Assembly (NCBI RefSeq): GCF_004342175.1
Contig: NZ_SMAO01000003.1
Location: forward strand, 62,001 to 126,000
DNA: 64,000 nt
Direction of reading: 5' to 3'
DNA from: Thiobaca trueperi
GTDB taxonomy: Bacteria > Pseudomonadota > Gammaproteobacteria > Chromatiales > Chromatiaceae
The position numbers were made by a program, and so were the translations under genes. The notes below the pieces were generated by a model, which was not told where the DNA came from, made no database searches, and was given only the letters and a program-made list of their open reading frames with translations. Below are positions 45,889 to 55,543 of this stretch, one piece after another; within the stretch, counting starts at the first letter, position 1, and each line of letters begins with the position of its first letter.

Positions 45889-47075
45889 TGCAGCGGCTCA
45901 ACATCGCCATCGTCACCGAGACCTATCCGCCCGAGATCAATGGCGTCGCCAACACCATGCTGCATCTGGCGGAAGGTCTGGCGGAGCGGGGACACCGGAT
46001 GCAACTGGTTCGTCCGCGCCAGCATGCCGATCGGGACCAGTCCGCGACGGGTTCGATCACGCCTTATCTGGTGCCCGGTCTGCCGATTCCCGGTTATCAC
46101 GGGTTGCGCTTCGGGCTGCCGGTTTACTGGCGTCTGCGTCGCAACTGGCATCGCAGCACGCCGGATCTGGTCTATATCGCCACCCAGGGACCGCTTGGTC
46201 ATGCGGCGCTGGCCGCTGCGCGGGCGCTGAAAATTCCCACGGTGACGGGCTTTCATACCCAGTTCCATCAATACAGCCAGCATTACGGGCTGGGCATCCT
46301 GACCCATCGGATCGCCGATACCCTGCGTCATTTTCATAATCGCTCGGACACCACGCTGGTGCCGACCGTCGATTTGCAGACCGAACTCTCTGCGGGCGGC
46401 TTTCAGAATGTGCAGGTGTTCGGTCGCGGCGTCGATGTCGAGCGTTTTTCGCCCGTCTGGCGCGATCCCGATCTGCGCCGCGCCTGGGGCTGCGAGGATG
46501 ACACCCTGGTCGTCCTCTATGTCGGACGGGTCGCCGCCGAGAAGAATCTGGATCTCGCCCGCGAGTCCTTTGCGGCGATCCTGTCCGACCGGCCCGATGC
46601 CCGTTTCGTCCTGGTTGGCGATGGGCCTGAACTCGCGCACCTGCGACGCGATTTCCCGGATTTCATCTGCACGGGATCAAAGATCGGCGCGGAACTCTCG
46701 GCCCACTATGCCTCGGGCGATCTCTTTCTTTTTCCCAGTCTGACCGAAACCTTTGGCAATGTGGTCACCGAGGCGATGGCGAGCGGTCTGCCGGTCATTG
46801 CCTTCGATTATGCGGCGGCCCATGCCCATATTGAGCCCTGGGTGAACGGCGTGACCTTAACGCCTGGTGATCGCACGGCCTTTATCGCCGCCAGTCGTCA
46901 GGCGGCACAGGATCAGGCGAGCCGGCGACAAATGGGAGAGGCGGCCCGGCAGACCGCCGAGGGCATCAGTTGGGAACGGGTTCTCGGTGTGGTCGAGGAG
47001 CGTCTTTTTGAAGTCATCAACCGACAGCGTGGAACGGAGGCAGGTCATGCGACTCTGGCTGCAACATCTGAATGA
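45885..47075 (+). CDS. GT4-family glycosyltransferase, probable glycolipid synthase
   Basis: 396 residues with a GT-B fold. The N-terminal half has VTETYPPEINGVANTMLHLA and GFHTQFHQY, the C-terminal half VLYVGRVAAEKNLDL, DGPELAHLRR and the E-x7-E region FPSLTETFGNVVTEAM. Close types are MgtA, SqdX-like and diacylglycerol glycosyltransferases. Set between olsBA and a PAP2 phosphatase, it may glycosylate diacylglycerol; the sugar donor is unknown. The acceptor assignment is inference. Confidence 0.85.
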   Translation: MMQRLNIAIVTETYPPEINGVANTMLHLAEGLAERGHRMQLVRPRQHADRDQSATGSITPYLVPGLPIPGYHGLRFGLPVYWRLRRNWHRSTPDLVYIATQGPLGHAALAAARALKIPTVTGFHTQFHQYSQHYGLGILTHRIADTLRHFHNRSDTTLVPTVDLQTELSAGGFQNVQVFGRGVDVERFSPVWRDPDLRRAWGCEDDTLVVLYVGRVAAEKNLDLARESFAAILSDRPDARFVLVGDGPELAHLRRDFPDFICTGSKIGAELSAHYASGDLFLFPSLTETFGNVVTEAMASGLPVIAFDYAAAHAHIEPWVNGVTLTPGDRTAFIAASRQAAQDQASRRQMGEAARQTAEGISWERVLGVVEERLFEVINRQRGTEAGHATLAATSE

Positions 47076-47574
47076 ATTCGAGGCGTCGGCCTGCCGTATC
47101 TGGGGTCGTCCGGGGCGGCGTCAGTGGCTCCAGGGGCCATTTGCCGTGGTCAGCCGTCTCGGCGACGGGGTGTTCTGGTACAGCCTGATGCTGGTGCTGC
47201 CCCTGATCTATGGTCTGGAGGGATTTCAGGCCAGTCTGCACATGGCGGCGACCGGCGGCATCGCGCTGGCGCTCTATAAATCGCTCAAAGGGGCGACACG
47301 ACGTCAACGTCCCTGCCATTATGCGAGCGACATCGTGAACCTGGTGGCGCCGCTCGACCAGTACAGCTTCCCGTCCGGCCATACCCTCCATGCCGTGAGC
47401 TTTTCAACCGTCGCCATCGCCTATTTTCCGCCACTGGCGTGGCTGCTGATTCCGTTCACCGTGCTGGTCGCCAGCTCGCGCGTCATTCTCGGCCTGCATT
47501 ATCCGAGCGATGTGCTGATGGCCACCCTGATCGGGCTGGCGCTCGGCTACGCCAGTCTTTCACTGATTGCCTGA
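47047..47574 (+). CDS. PAP2-family membrane phosphatase
   Basis: 175 residues from an ATG with GGAGG upstream, overlapping the glycosyltransferase by 29 bases. The three phosphatase motifs are KGATRRQRP, FPSGHT and SRVILGLHYPSD. Several membrane helices are present. PAP2 enzymes remove phosphate from phosphatidate or isoprenyl pyrophosphates; here conversion of phosphatidate to diacylglycerol would feed the glycosyltransferase (inference). A terminator follows directly. Confidence 0.9.
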   Translation: MRLWLQHLNEFEASACRIWGRPGRRQWLQGPFAVVSRLGDGVFWYSLMLVLPLIYGLEGFQASLHMAATGGIALALYKSLKGATRRQRPCHYASDIVNLVAPLDQYSFPSGHTLHAVSFSTVAIAYFPPLAWLLIPFTVLVASSRVILGLHYPSDVLMATLIGLALGYASLSLIA

Positions 47575-47580
47575 CAGCAA

Positions 47581-47605
47581 AAAGCCAGGCTTGGCGCCTG
47601 GCTTT
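47581..47605. terminator. Bidirectional rho-independent terminator
   Basis: AAAGCCAGGC (47581-47590) pairs perfectly with GCCTGGCTTT (47596-47605) around TTGGC, followed by a T-run to 47608 and preceded by an A-run. It would stop both the PAP2 transcript and the sulfur globule transcript from the other strand. Confidence 0.88.
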
Positions 47606-47625
47606 TTTACGCTTCGGAAACGGCT

Positions 47626-48042
47626 TTACTGGGCTTGATTGGGTGCGGGTGCAGCAGCGGACGGAGCCTGCGGAGGCATTGGCGGAACCGGTGCGGCATA
47701 AGGAGCGGCATAGGGATAACCGCCGCCATAGTAAGGGGCGGCACCATAAGGTGCGCCGTAACCGCCGTAGTAAGGCGCATAGCCGCCGTAGTAGGGGTTG
47801 CTGTAGCCGTAACCATAACCATCGCCGCGACCATATCCACGACCGTAGCCGCGACCGCCGCCGCCCATGCTCATGTTGAAGTCGCCGTAGCCGTCGCCGA
47901 ACATATCGCCGAGGCCATTACCATAGCCGGAGCCGGGTCCACCCCAGCCCGGACCGCCCCAGCCCGGCCCCCACCACGCGGAAGCGGAAGCGGAAGCACC
48001 CAGAAGCGCGGCAACTGCAACAGCCGTAGCAAATTTTTTCAT
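47626..48042 (-). CDS. Sulfur globule protein (Sgp type)
   Basis: 138 residues. A clear signal peptide ([20 protein letters not shown], cut near residue 22) is followed by glycine-, tyrosine- and tryptophan-rich repeats: [30 protein letters not shown], then a proline/alanine tail. This is the composition of the SgpA/B/C proteins that coat the periplasmic sulfur globules of Chromatiaceae. [16 protein letters not shown] segment resembles the smaller Sgp forms. GGAGAG lies before the ATG. It is monocistronic and marks the host as a sulfur-globule-forming bacterium. Confidence 0.9.
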   Translation of the reverse strand: MKKFATAVAVAALLGASASASAWWGPGWGGPGWGGPGSGYGNGLGDMFGDGYGDFNMSMGGGGRGYGRGYGRGDGYGYGYSNPYYGGYAPYYGGYGAPYGAAPYYGGGYPYAAPYAAPVPPMPPQAPSAAAPAPNQAQ

Positions 48043-48110
48043 TTTTCTCTCCGATCAGGTTTTGAGGTTGACGGCAGGCGTGGTCGCTGTCTGGATGACC
48101 ACATGAGGAG

Positions 48111-48137
48111 TTTATATTAGCAAATGATTAAATACAA
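48111..48137 (-). promoter_or_regulatory. Candidate promoter of the sulfur globule gene
   Basis: On the minus strand TTGTAT (48132-48137) and TATAAA (48111-48116) are spaced by 15 bases in an AT-rich stretch that contrasts with its surroundings. The gene starts about 69 bases further on. Confidence 0.4.
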
Positions 48138-48167
48138 AATTATCTTTTTGCCAGCCGCCAGCCGCCA

Positions 48168-48185
48168 GTGCGAATGAATTCGCAC
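48168..48185. repeat. 18-bp palindrome at the end of the glycosylase gene
   Basis: GTGCGAAT-GA-ATTCGCAC is a perfect 8-bp stem with a 2-base loop, abutting the TAG stop of the glycosylase gene. No T-run follows on the minus strand. It may be a small dispersed palindrome or a weak stop. Confidence 0.5.
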
Positions 48186-49112
48186 CTAAGCGTCCGCCCC
48201 ATCCAATCGCCGTCTGATCCTTGTCAGATCCTCCCACGCCTTGGCCTTTTGATCAGGCGAACGCAGCAGGTAGGCCGGGTGATAGGTCACGCGCAGCGGA
48301 ATGGCTGATGGCCCGAAGCTGAACCAGCGTCCACGCAGCCGTCCGACCGTCACGTCTGTTTTCAGCAACTGCTGGGCGGCAATGCGCCCTGCCGCCAGGA
48401 TGACCCGAGGCTGAACCAGAGCCACCTGCCGCAGCAGATAGCCTTCGCAGTGCAGCACCTCGTCGGCGTGCGGATCGCGATTGCCCGGCGGACGGCATTT
48501 GAGCACGTTGGCAATATAGACCTGCTCGCGGCTGAAGCCGATGGCGGCCAGCATGCGGGTCAGCAGTTGTCCGGCCCGTCCGACGAACGGCTCGCCCTCA
48601 CGATCCTCGTCCGCCCCCGGCGCCTCGCCGATGATCATGAGATCCGCATCGCGCCTGCCGACGCCGAAGACAGTCCGGGTGCGGGTCGCGCAGAGTCCGC
48701 AGGCACGGCAACCGGTGACCGTGGCCTCCAGCGTCTCCCAATCCATGCGTTCGATGGCGTTTCCTGGCCTGTCGCTGGCGGGGGGCAGATGGGCGATGGC
48801 GTCCCATGCATCCAGCAGGGCGGGCGAGCAGCCCGATTCATCGAACCGATCGAACGGCATCGGGTCAGGTTCGATTTCAATCGGAGGTAACCGTTCAGCC
48901 CCCCTCCCCCCGGCCCCCTCCCGCGAGGGGAGGGGGAGACGCTCAAGTTTGGTTTGAACGGGCTCGGGAGGGCTGGGGAGAGGGGGCGAAATCGGCTCGG
49001 GTGCGACTGGCGCGATCTCGATCTGATCCGCGACCGCCGCCAGCGGTGCGCGCCGCTCCCAGATCGTCACGCCCAGTGCATCCAGATAACCCCGTCGCCG
49101 CGCGTCATCCAT
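48186..49112 (-). CDS. Uracil-DNA glycosylase, iron-sulfur type (family 4/5-like)
   Basis: 308 residues from the ATG at 49112, which has GAGGG upstream; an ATG at 49130 would overlap leuA. The C-terminal 200 residues are the glycosylase: cluster cysteines in [10 protein letters not shown], the water-activating loop [31 protein letters not shown] and the HPAYLLR loop. The N-terminal part resembles the polymerase-linked extension, joined by a linker (about 43-75) whose DNA (48888-48986) is a GC-skewed palindromic repeat translated as [17 protein letters not shown]. It removes uracil from DNA. Confidence 0.9.
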   Translation of the reverse strand: MDDARRRGYLDALGVTIWERRAPLAAVADQIEIAPVAPEPISPPLPSPPEPVQTKLERLPLPSREGAGGRGAERLPPIEIEPDPMPFDRFDESGCSPALLDAWDAIAHLPPASDRPGNAIERMDWETLEATVTGCRACGLCATRTRTVFGVGRRDADLMIIGEAPGADEDREGEPFVGRAGQLLTRMLAAIGFSREQVYIANVLKCRPPGNRDPHADEVLHCEGYLLRQVALVQPRVILAAGRIAAQQLLKTDVTVGRLRGRWFSFGPSAIPLRVTYHPAYLLRSPDQKAKAWEDLTRIRRRLDGADA

Positions 49113-49122
49113 CGATCGGCCC

Positions 49123-50673
49123 TCAGACATCACCACTCTGCGGATGGGCGCGCTCGGCCGGGTGCAGGATCTTGTTGCAGGCATTGAGATACGCCTTGGC
49201 CGAGGCGATCAGAATATCGGTATCGGCACCCTGACCGTTGACCACGCGCCCGCCTTTTTCCAGTCGTACCGTCACTTCGCCCTGAGCGTCGGTGCCGCTG
49301 GTGATGGCGTTGACCGAATAGAGCTTGAGTGTGGTGCCGCTGGCGACGATGGTTTCAATCGCCTTAAAGGTCGCATCGACCGGCCCGCCGCCAGTGGCCG
49401 AGCCGGTCTGTTCCACCCCGTCGAAGGCCAGCACCAGATTCGCGCTCGGGATCTCGCCGGTCTCGGAGCAGACGTGCATGGAAATCAGCTTGACCCGCTC
49501 GTTGGCCGTTTCCAGCGTGGCGTCGGTCACCAGCGTCTGGAGATCCTCGTCGAAGATCTCGTGCTTCTTGTCGGCCAGATCCTTGAAGCGGGCGAAGGCA
49601 GCGTTGACCTCTTCCTCCGAATTCAGCACCACGCCCAGCTCCTGCAAACGGGCGCGGAAGGCGTTGCGTCCCGAATGCTTGCCCAGCACCATGCGGTTCT
49701 CGCTCCAGCCGACATCCTCGGCGCGCATGATCTCGTAGGTCTCGCGATGCTTGAGCACGCCGTCCTGATGGATGCCGGATTCGTGCGCGAAGGCGTTGGC
49801 CCCGACGACGGCCTTGTTCGGCTGCACCGGGAAGCCGGTGATGCCCGAGACCAGACGCGAGCAGTTCATGATCTGCGTGGTGTCGAGCCGGGTGTCGCAG
49901 TCGAAGAGATCCTGACGGGTGCGCACCGTCATCACGACCTCTTCCAGCGCCGCGTTGCCGGCGCGCTCGCCCAGACCGTTGATGGTGCACTCGACCTGCC
50001 GCGCCCCGTTGCGCACCGCCGCCAGTGAGTTGGCGACCGCCAGGCCCAAATCGTTATGACAGTGGACCGAGAAGATCGCCTTGTCCGCATTCGGGATGCG
50101 CGCGCGCAGGGTGGCGATGAGCGAGCCGAACTGATCCGGGATGTTGTAGCCGACCGTGTCCGGGATGTTCAGGGTTCTGGCACCGGCATCGATCACCGCC
50201 TCCAGGATCCGGCAGAGGAAATCGATCTCGGAGCGTCCGGCGTCCTCGGGCGAGAACTCGACATCGTCGGTATGGTTACGCGCCCGTCTGACGGCGTGGA
50301 TCGCCTGCTCCAGCACCTGATCCGGCTGCATCCGCAGCTTCTTCTCCATATGAATGGGCGAGGTGGCGATGAAGGTATGGATGCGTCCGGCATTGGCGCC
50401 CTTGAGCGCCTCGCCCGCGCGGTCGATGTCGGCGTCCAGCGCACGCGCGAGACCGCAGATCCGGCTGTCTTTCACCGCCTCGGCCACCGCCTTGACCGCC
50501 TCGAAATCGCCGGGGCTGGCGATGGGGAAACCGGCCTCGATCACATCCACGCGCATTCGCTCCAGCGCCTTGGCAATGCGCACCTTCTCGTCGCGCGTCA
50601 TCGAAGCCCCAGGGCTCTGCTCGCCGTCGCGCAGCGTGGTGTCGAAGATGATCAGGTGGTCTTTGGCGCTCAT
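49123..50673 (-). CDS. leuA: 2-isopropylmalate synthase
   Basis: 516 residues, the long LeuA type with a C-terminal leucine-regulatory domain. [16 protein letters not shown], the metal-binding [16 protein letters not shown] and SGIHQDG are intact. It condenses acetyl-CoA with 2-oxoisovalerate in leucine synthesis. The glycosylase gene follows 10 bases on. The 180-base region upstream to 50853 shows no T-box or leader peptide. Confidence 0.96.
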   Translation of the reverse strand: MSAKDHLIIFDTTLRDGEQSPGASMTRDEKVRIAKALERMRVDVIEAGFPIASPGDFEAVKAVAEAVKDSRICGLARALDADIDRAGEALKGANAGRIHTFIATSPIHMEKKLRMQPDQVLEQAIHAVRRARNHTDDVEFSPEDAGRSEIDFLCRILEAVIDAGARTLNIPDTVGYNIPDQFGSLIATLRARIPNADKAIFSVHCHNDLGLAVANSLAAVRNGARQVECTINGLGERAGNAALEEVVMTVRTRQDLFDCDTRLDTTQIMNCSRLVSGITGFPVQPNKAVVGANAFAHESGIHQDGVLKHRETYEIMRAEDVGWSENRMVLGKHSGRNAFRARLQELGVVLNSEEEVNAAFARFKDLADKKHEIFDEDLQTLVTDATLETANERVKLISMHVCSETGEIPSANLVLAFDGVEQTGSATGGGPVDATFKAIETIVASGTTLKLYSVNAITSGTDAQGEVTVRLEKGGRVVNGQGADTDILIASAKAYLNACNKILHPAERAHPQSGDV

Positions 50674-50853
50674 GTGGATGGATCTCTCGATGTGACGGCA
50701 GATGACAGCGGCCCATTGTAGGCCATCAGCGGCAGGGTCTGGGATCCCACGCCGTCGCTCATCCGATCGATGAATCCGGATTCAGGGCTGTGGTCGCCAG
50801 CCAATCCGCCCTACAATGACCCCATCATTCCAACCTTGCTGCATCCGCTTATC

Positions 50854-52074
50854 ATGTCCGACTCTGAAAATTTCGAAGATCTCCTCAAACAATTCGACCA
50901 GACCCATCCGCAGACCCAGAAGGGCGAGCCGGCCATCGGCGACAGGGTGCGCGGCACCCTGATCGCCATCGGCGAGGACTGCGCCTTTGTCGATCTGGGC
51001 GCCAAGTCGGAAGGGCGGCTCGACATCGCGGCGCTCAAGGACGCTGACGGTCAGCTCAGGCACGCGGTGGGCGATCTGATCGACACCCAGGTCACGGGCA
51101 AGGATGAGGACAGCGGTATGCTGCTGCTCGGCAGTCAGCAGGGGCACAAATATCACGGCATCGATGAGGTGGAGCACGCCTACCGCCAGAATCTGCCGGT
51201 GCAGGGACAGGTGAGTGCCGCCGTCAAGGGTGGGGTCGAGGTGCAGGTCGCCGGCCTGCGCGCCTTCTGTCCGGCCTCCCAGATCGACATCCGTTTCATT
51301 GAGGATCTGTCCGAATTCGTCGGCCAGCGCTTCGATTTCCGCATCACCAAATTCGAGGGCGGTCGCCGGCCCAATCTGGTCGTGTCGCGCCGCGCCCTGC
51401 TGGAAGAACAGCAGCGCATCCAGGCCGACGCCTTGCGCGCTCAACTGACCGAGGGCGCGGTACTGACCGGCAGGGTCAGCTCGCTTCAGGATTATGGCGC
51501 CTTCGTCGATCTCGGCGGTCTCGAAGGCATGATCCATATCAGCCAGCTTGCCTTCGGTCATATCAAGCATCCGAAGGAAGTGCTGACGGTCGGTCAGCAG
51601 GTCGAGGTGAGCGTGCTGCGCATCGAGCCCTCCACCGATCCCAAAAAGCGCGAGAAGATCGCGCTGTCGATCCGCGCACTCAGCCGTGATCCCTGGCAGG
51701 ATGCGCTCGACAGTTTCCCCGTCGGCACGCGCGTCAGTGGCAGGGTGTCCCGTCTCCAGCCTTTCGGTGCCTTCATCGAACTGGCACCGGGTGTCGATGG
51801 ACTGGTGCATATCAGCGAACTGGGCGCCGGTCGGCGGATCAATCATCCGAGCGAGGTCTTGAATCCGGGCGATCAGGTCGAGGCGACCGTACTGGGCGTG
51901 GATCTTGAGCGCCGCCGTATCAGTCTCTCGCTCGATGAGAAACGTCAGGGGGGCGAAATGCCGGACCCAAGCACTTTTGCACCGGCGCCCGCGTCCGCGT
52001 CCGCGAAGGCGCCTGAAAAAGCCGTCGGGAGCTTTGGCGCGCTTTTGCAGGAAAGCCTGAAAAAAAATCGCTGA
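50854..52074 (+). CDS. Protein with four S1 RNA-binding domains (short ribosomal S1-like)
   Basis: 406 residues from MSDSENFEDLLKQFDQTH. Four S1 domains are readable, beginning near GDRVRGTLIAIGEDCAFVD, QGQVSAAVKGGVEVQVAGL, LTGRVSSLQDYGAFVDLGG and SGRVSRLQPFGAFIEL. A full RpsA has six, so this is either a reduced paralogue or a distinct RNA-binding regulator. The tail is alanine/proline-rich. Divergent from leuA, with no strong ribosome site. Confidence 0.87.
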   Translation: MSDSENFEDLLKQFDQTHPQTQKGEPAIGDRVRGTLIAIGEDCAFVDLGAKSEGRLDIAALKDADGQLRHAVGDLIDTQVTGKDEDSGMLLLGSQQGHKYHGIDEVEHAYRQNLPVQGQVSAAVKGGVEVQVAGLRAFCPASQIDIRFIEDLSEFVGQRFDFRITKFEGGRRPNLVVSRRALLEEQQRIQADALRAQLTEGAVLTGRVSSLQDYGAFVDLGGLEGMIHISQLAFGHIKHPKEVLTVGQQVEVSVLRIEPSTDPKKREKIALSIRALSRDPWQDALDSFPVGTRVSGRVSRLQPFGAFIELAPGVDGLVHISELGAGRRINHPSEVLNPGDQVEATVLGVDLERRRISLSLDEKRQGGEMPDPSTFAPAPASASAKAPEKAVGSFGALLQESLKKNR

Positions 52075-52108
52075 CGGTCAGCTTTGCCAGTCGATTCCAG
52101 GGTGCGGC

Positions 52109-53194
52109 ATGCAGCGTCGTGATTTCATCAGAGGCTTTGGCGTCAGCTCCGTCGCGCTGGGCGCTGCCTTCGGCGGCATCGGGACAGCTCACGCCCGGAC
52201 CGAATACAAGTGGAAGCTGGTCACGACCTGGCCGACGAATTTTCCCGGTCTGGGGACCGGCGCCAGCCGGCTGGCGGCATTGATTGGCGAGATGAGTGGC
52301 GGACGCATCGAGATCCAGGTTCACGGTGCCGGGGATCTGGTGCCCACGTATGGCGTCTTCGACGCCGTTGCGCGCGGCGACGCCGAGATGGGGCATGGCT
52401 CGGCCTATTACTGGAAGGCCAAAAGCCCGGCCACTCAGTTTTTTTCCAGTGTCCCTTTCGGCATGCCGGCCCAGAAGATGAACGCCTGGCTCTATTTTGG
52501 TGGCGGTCTGGAACTCTGGACCGAACTCTACGGACGGTTCGGTCTGATTCCGGCCCCGGCGGGTAACTCCGGGGTGCAGATGGGCGGCTGGTTCAATCGG
52601 GAAATCAAGTCGGTCAAGGATCTCAAGGGACTGAAGATGCGCATCCCCGGACTCGGCGGCGAGGTGCTGGCGCGCGCTGGCGGCATCCCGGTCAATCTGC
52701 CCGGCAGCGATCTGTTTGCCGCACTCCAGAATGGTCTGATCGATGCCACCGAGTGGGTCGGTCCCTACAATGATCTGGCCTTCGGACTCTACAAGGTTGC
52801 CAGGTACTACTATTATCCCGGCTGGCATGAGCCCGGCACCGTGATGGAGGCCATCCTCAACAAAGCGGCCTACGAGGCGCTGCCGACTGATCTTCAGTCG
52901 ATCATCATGAATGCCTGCAAGGTGGTCAATCAGGAGATGCTGGCCGAATACACCGCCCGCAATCCGGTCGCACTGCAAACCCTGATCGCCAAACATGAGG
53001 TGACGCTGCGACGCTTTCCCCATGACGTGATCGTCAGACTGCGTGCGCTCACCGACGAGGTGCTGACCGGGCTGGCGCGCAAGGACGAATTATCCGCCCG
53101 TATTTACGCCTCTTACCGGAAATTTCAGACCCAGTCGCAGGACTGGGACGAAATCTCTGATCTGGCCGATCGACTGGCCCGCGATCCGGCGTGA
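52109..53194 (+). CDS. TRAP transporter substrate-binding protein (DctP family), Tat-exported
   Basis: 361 residues with an N-terminal twin-arginine signal (MQRRDFIRGFGVSSVALG). The DctP fold follows with the family block around GLKMRIPGLGGEVL and the substrate-arginine region. TRAP receptors of this type bind organic acids such as 2-oxo acids. No DctQ/DctM membrane genes lie nearby, so it is an orphan receptor. It overlaps hemW by 4 bases. Confidence 0.9.
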   Translation: MQRRDFIRGFGVSSVALGAAFGGIGTAHARTEYKWKLVTTWPTNFPGLGTGASRLAALIGEMSGGRIEIQVHGAGDLVPTYGVFDAVARGDAEMGHGSAYYWKAKSPATQFFSSVPFGMPAQKMNAWLYFGGGLELWTELYGRFGLIPAPAGNSGVQMGGWFNREIKSVKDLKGLKMRIPGLGGEVLARAGGIPVNLPGSDLFAALQNGLIDATEWVGPYNDLAFGLYKVARYYYYPGWHEPGTVMEAILNKAAYEALPTDLQSIIMNACKVVNQEMLAEYTARNPVALQTLIAKHEVTLRRFPHDVIVRLRALTDEVLTGLARKDELSARIYASYRKFQTQSQDWDEISDLADRLARDPA

Positions 53195-54369
53195 TTCCAG
53201 TTGCCGCCTGCGGTCGCGAAGCGCGGTCACTCGCCCTTTATATCCATGTGCCCTGGTGCGTGCGCAAGTGTCCCTACTGCGACTTCAATTCGCATGTCAG
53301 CGCCGGGGCGCCACCCTTCGATGCCTATGTGACCCGGCTGCTGGCCGATCTGGACGACGAGCTCCGCGCGCCGACGGCCCAGCGTCCGCTGGCATCCATC
53401 TTCATCGGCGGTGGCACCCCGAGCCTCATGCCGGGGGAGGCGATCCGCCGTCTGCTGGATGGCGTCCGCTCGCGCCTGGAGCTGGATCCGTCCGTCGAGA
53501 TCACCCTGGAGGCCAACCCCGGAACGGCGGATGCGCGGCGCTTTGCGGCTTACCGGGAGGCCGGGGTCAACCGCCTGTCGCTCGGGATCCAGAGTCTCTC
53601 ACCGGCGCATCTGGTGCGACTCGGACGTATCCATGATCCGGCGCAGGCGCGGCGTGCGATTGTGCTTGCGCGTGCTGCCGGGTTCGACAATCTCAATCTG
53701 GACGGCATGTTTGCCCTGCCCGACCAGACCCTTGCCGAGGCCGCCGCAGACCTGGACGCACTGCTCGATCTCGCGCCGGAACATCTCTCCTATTATCAAT
53801 TGACCCTGGAACCGGATACCGCCTTCCACGCGCAGCCGCCGTCACTGCCTGACGAGGATCTGGCCGCCGACATGGCGGCTCAGGGACGTGAAAAACTGGC
53901 GCTGGCGGGCTACCGTCAATACGAGGTCTCCGCCTATGCCCGTGCTGACCGGCATTGTCGGCACAATCTCCATTACTGGCGTTTCGGCGACTATCTCGGG
54001 ATTGGCGCCGGAGCGCATGGCAAGCTCACCGAGCGTGACTGGGAGGGCGGGTTCCGGCGCATCCGGCGCACCGCCAAAGAGGCCGATCCGCACCTCTACC
54101 TGCATGCGCCGCTCAATGCACTGGCCAGCGACCGGCGCGATTTGACCGAGTCTGACTGTGTCGTCGAGTTTGCCCTGAACGCCATGCGCTTGACCGACGG
54201 CTTCGAGCGCCATCTCTTTACCGAGACGACCGGACTGCCCTGGTCACGGATCGCCCCCACGCTGGATGCCGCCGCGCGCGACGGACTGCTCGACCTCGCT
54301 CCTGACTGGATCCGCCCGACCCCCTTGGGTCGCGTATTCCTCGACGATCTGGTTGCCCGCTTTGCCTGA
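53191..54369 (+). CDS. hemW: Radical SAM haem chaperone HemW
   Basis: 392 residues from a GTG that overlaps the previous TGA (GTGA). The radical SAM motif is CVRKCPYC, followed by SIFIGGGTPSLM and SLGIQS. It is the HemN-like haem-binding family, which lacks the fourth cysteine context of true coproporphyrinogen dehydrogenase and delivers haem to respiratory proteins. Haem trafficking fits the multihaem genes 2 kb downstream, but this is a general housekeeping gene. Confidence 0.92.
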   Translation: MIPVAACGREARSLALYIHVPWCVRKCPYCDFNSHVSAGAPPFDAYVTRLLADLDDELRAPTAQRPLASIFIGGGTPSLMPGEAIRRLLDGVRSRLELDPSVEITLEANPGTADARRFAAYREAGVNRLSLGIQSLSPAHLVRLGRIHDPAQARRAIVLARAAGFDNLNLDGMFALPDQTLAEAAADLDALLDLAPEHLSYYQLTLEPDTAFHAQPPSLPDEDLAADMAAQGREKLALAGYRQYEVSAYARADRHCRHNLHYWRFGDYLGIGAGAHGKLTERDWEGGFRRIRRTAKEADPHLYLHAPLNALASDRRDLTESDCVVEFALNAMRLTDGFERHLFTETTGLPWSRIAPTLDAAARDGLLDLAPDWIRPTPLGRVFLDDLVARFA

Positions 54370-54444
54370 AGACACCGTTTCAGGGGATTTCCGGGCACAA
54401 ACCTGAAGTGCCGGGCAGGCCGGCATGATGCGTGTCAATCCGGC

Positions 54445-54473
54445 TTGACAGTCAGTTCTATACTCATTATTGA
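54445..54473 (+). promoter_or_regulatory. Candidate promoter of the AraC-family gene
   Basis: A perfect TTGACA (54445-54450) with TATTGA (54468-54473) at 17-base spacing, 78 bases before the gene start. Confidence 0.45.
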
Positions 54474-54550
54474 CATTTCAGTTTGAGACGGGCACATTCA
54501 GCCCGACCCAAATTGTGCAAATAATCGGCAGCCCCCTGCCCGGAGCACCG

Positions 54551-55543
54551 ATGCAACGACTCACGACTTCAACGTCTGCCGCGCCAACCCTTTCCTGCGT
54601 ATCGCTGGGCTGTGACGCCAGGGCGCTGCCAAGCCCCCGACCCTGTTCGCTCTCTTATGCGCTGCGGCAGGGTCTTGCCCGGCGCAGCCTGCCGCAGATC
54701 GAGTCGGCGCATCCGCCGCATGCGGTGCGGAGCCGCACCATTGGCCGGATCGAAATGATGGAAGCGACCGGCGGTGCGCTTTCCATCGATACCCAGGGAT
54801 GTCTCGCCAGGGCGCAGGTCAGCGCACTGATTCAGATCGAAGGCAGGGCAACCGCCAGCCAGGGCGAGCGTACCGCCGAGATCGGGCCGGGCGGTCTGTG
54901 CCTGATCCGGAGCGGACGCCCTTTGGAATTGCAGTTTGAGAGTCCGTTTCGGATTGTCCTGATCGAGGCGCCGGAAGAGGAGATCGCCGATCGCTTTCCG
55001 CTGTGGCGGGCGGCGATGCTCGTGCCCATTCAGGGGCGCGGCGGCGTTCCGGCGATCTTCCGCGATGCGGTGTCCTCTCTGCGTCGCTGGCAGGATTCGC
55101 TGAATGGGACGGGCAGCGACGGACTGGCTGACGCGCTGATCAACCTGATGGGGGCATTGGTGTGTTTCGCGGCGCCCATCGCCCCTCATCACGCCCGGCA
55201 GTCGCTGCATCAGAAGGATCGGATCAAGCAGGTCGTCCAGCTCAACCTGCGCGATCCCGATCTGGACGTGGATCGGATTGCCGCCTTCACGGGGATCCCG
55301 CCGCGCCGGATCCATCGACTCTTTGCGGACGAAGGCATGTCGCTGATGCGCTGGGTCTGGGCGCAACGTCTGGAGCAATGCTACCGGGAGCTGATGCAGG
55401 ACAGCGCGGGCGGGCGTTCGATTGGCGACATCGCCTATACCTGGGGCTTCAATGATCAGGCTCATTTCAGTCGCGCCTTCCGCAAGCGTTTCGGGATCTC
55501 GCCCCGCGAGGCACGGCGCCAATCGCACCTGGAAATCGCCTGA
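54551..55543 (+). CDS. AraC-family transcriptional regulator
   Basis: 330 residues from MQRLTTSTSAAP with GGAG six bases upstream. The N-terminal ligand-binding half is of the AraC_binding_2 type; the C-terminal 100 residues carry two helix-turn-helices (LDVDRIAAFTGIPPRRIHRLF and SIGDIAYTWGFNDQAHFSRAF). It is the nearest regulator upstream of the multihaem cluster and on the same strand, separated by 587 bases. Control of that cluster is plausible but not shown. Confidence 0.88.
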   Translation: MQRLTTSTSAAPTLSCVSLGCDARALPSPRPCSLSYALRQGLARRSLPQIESAHPPHAVRSRTIGRIEMMEATGGALSIDTQGCLARAQVSALIQIEGRATASQGERTAEIGPGGLCLIRSGRPLELQFESPFRIVLIEAPEEEIADRFPLWRAAMLVPIQGRGGVPAIFRDAVSSLRRWQDSLNGTGSDGLADALINLMGALVCFAAPIAPHHARQSLHQKDRIKQVVQLNLRDPDLDVDRIAAFTGIPPRRIHRLFADEGMSLMRWVWAQRLEQCYRELMQDSAGGRSIGDIAYTWGFNDQAHFSRAFRKRFGISPREARRQSHLEIA

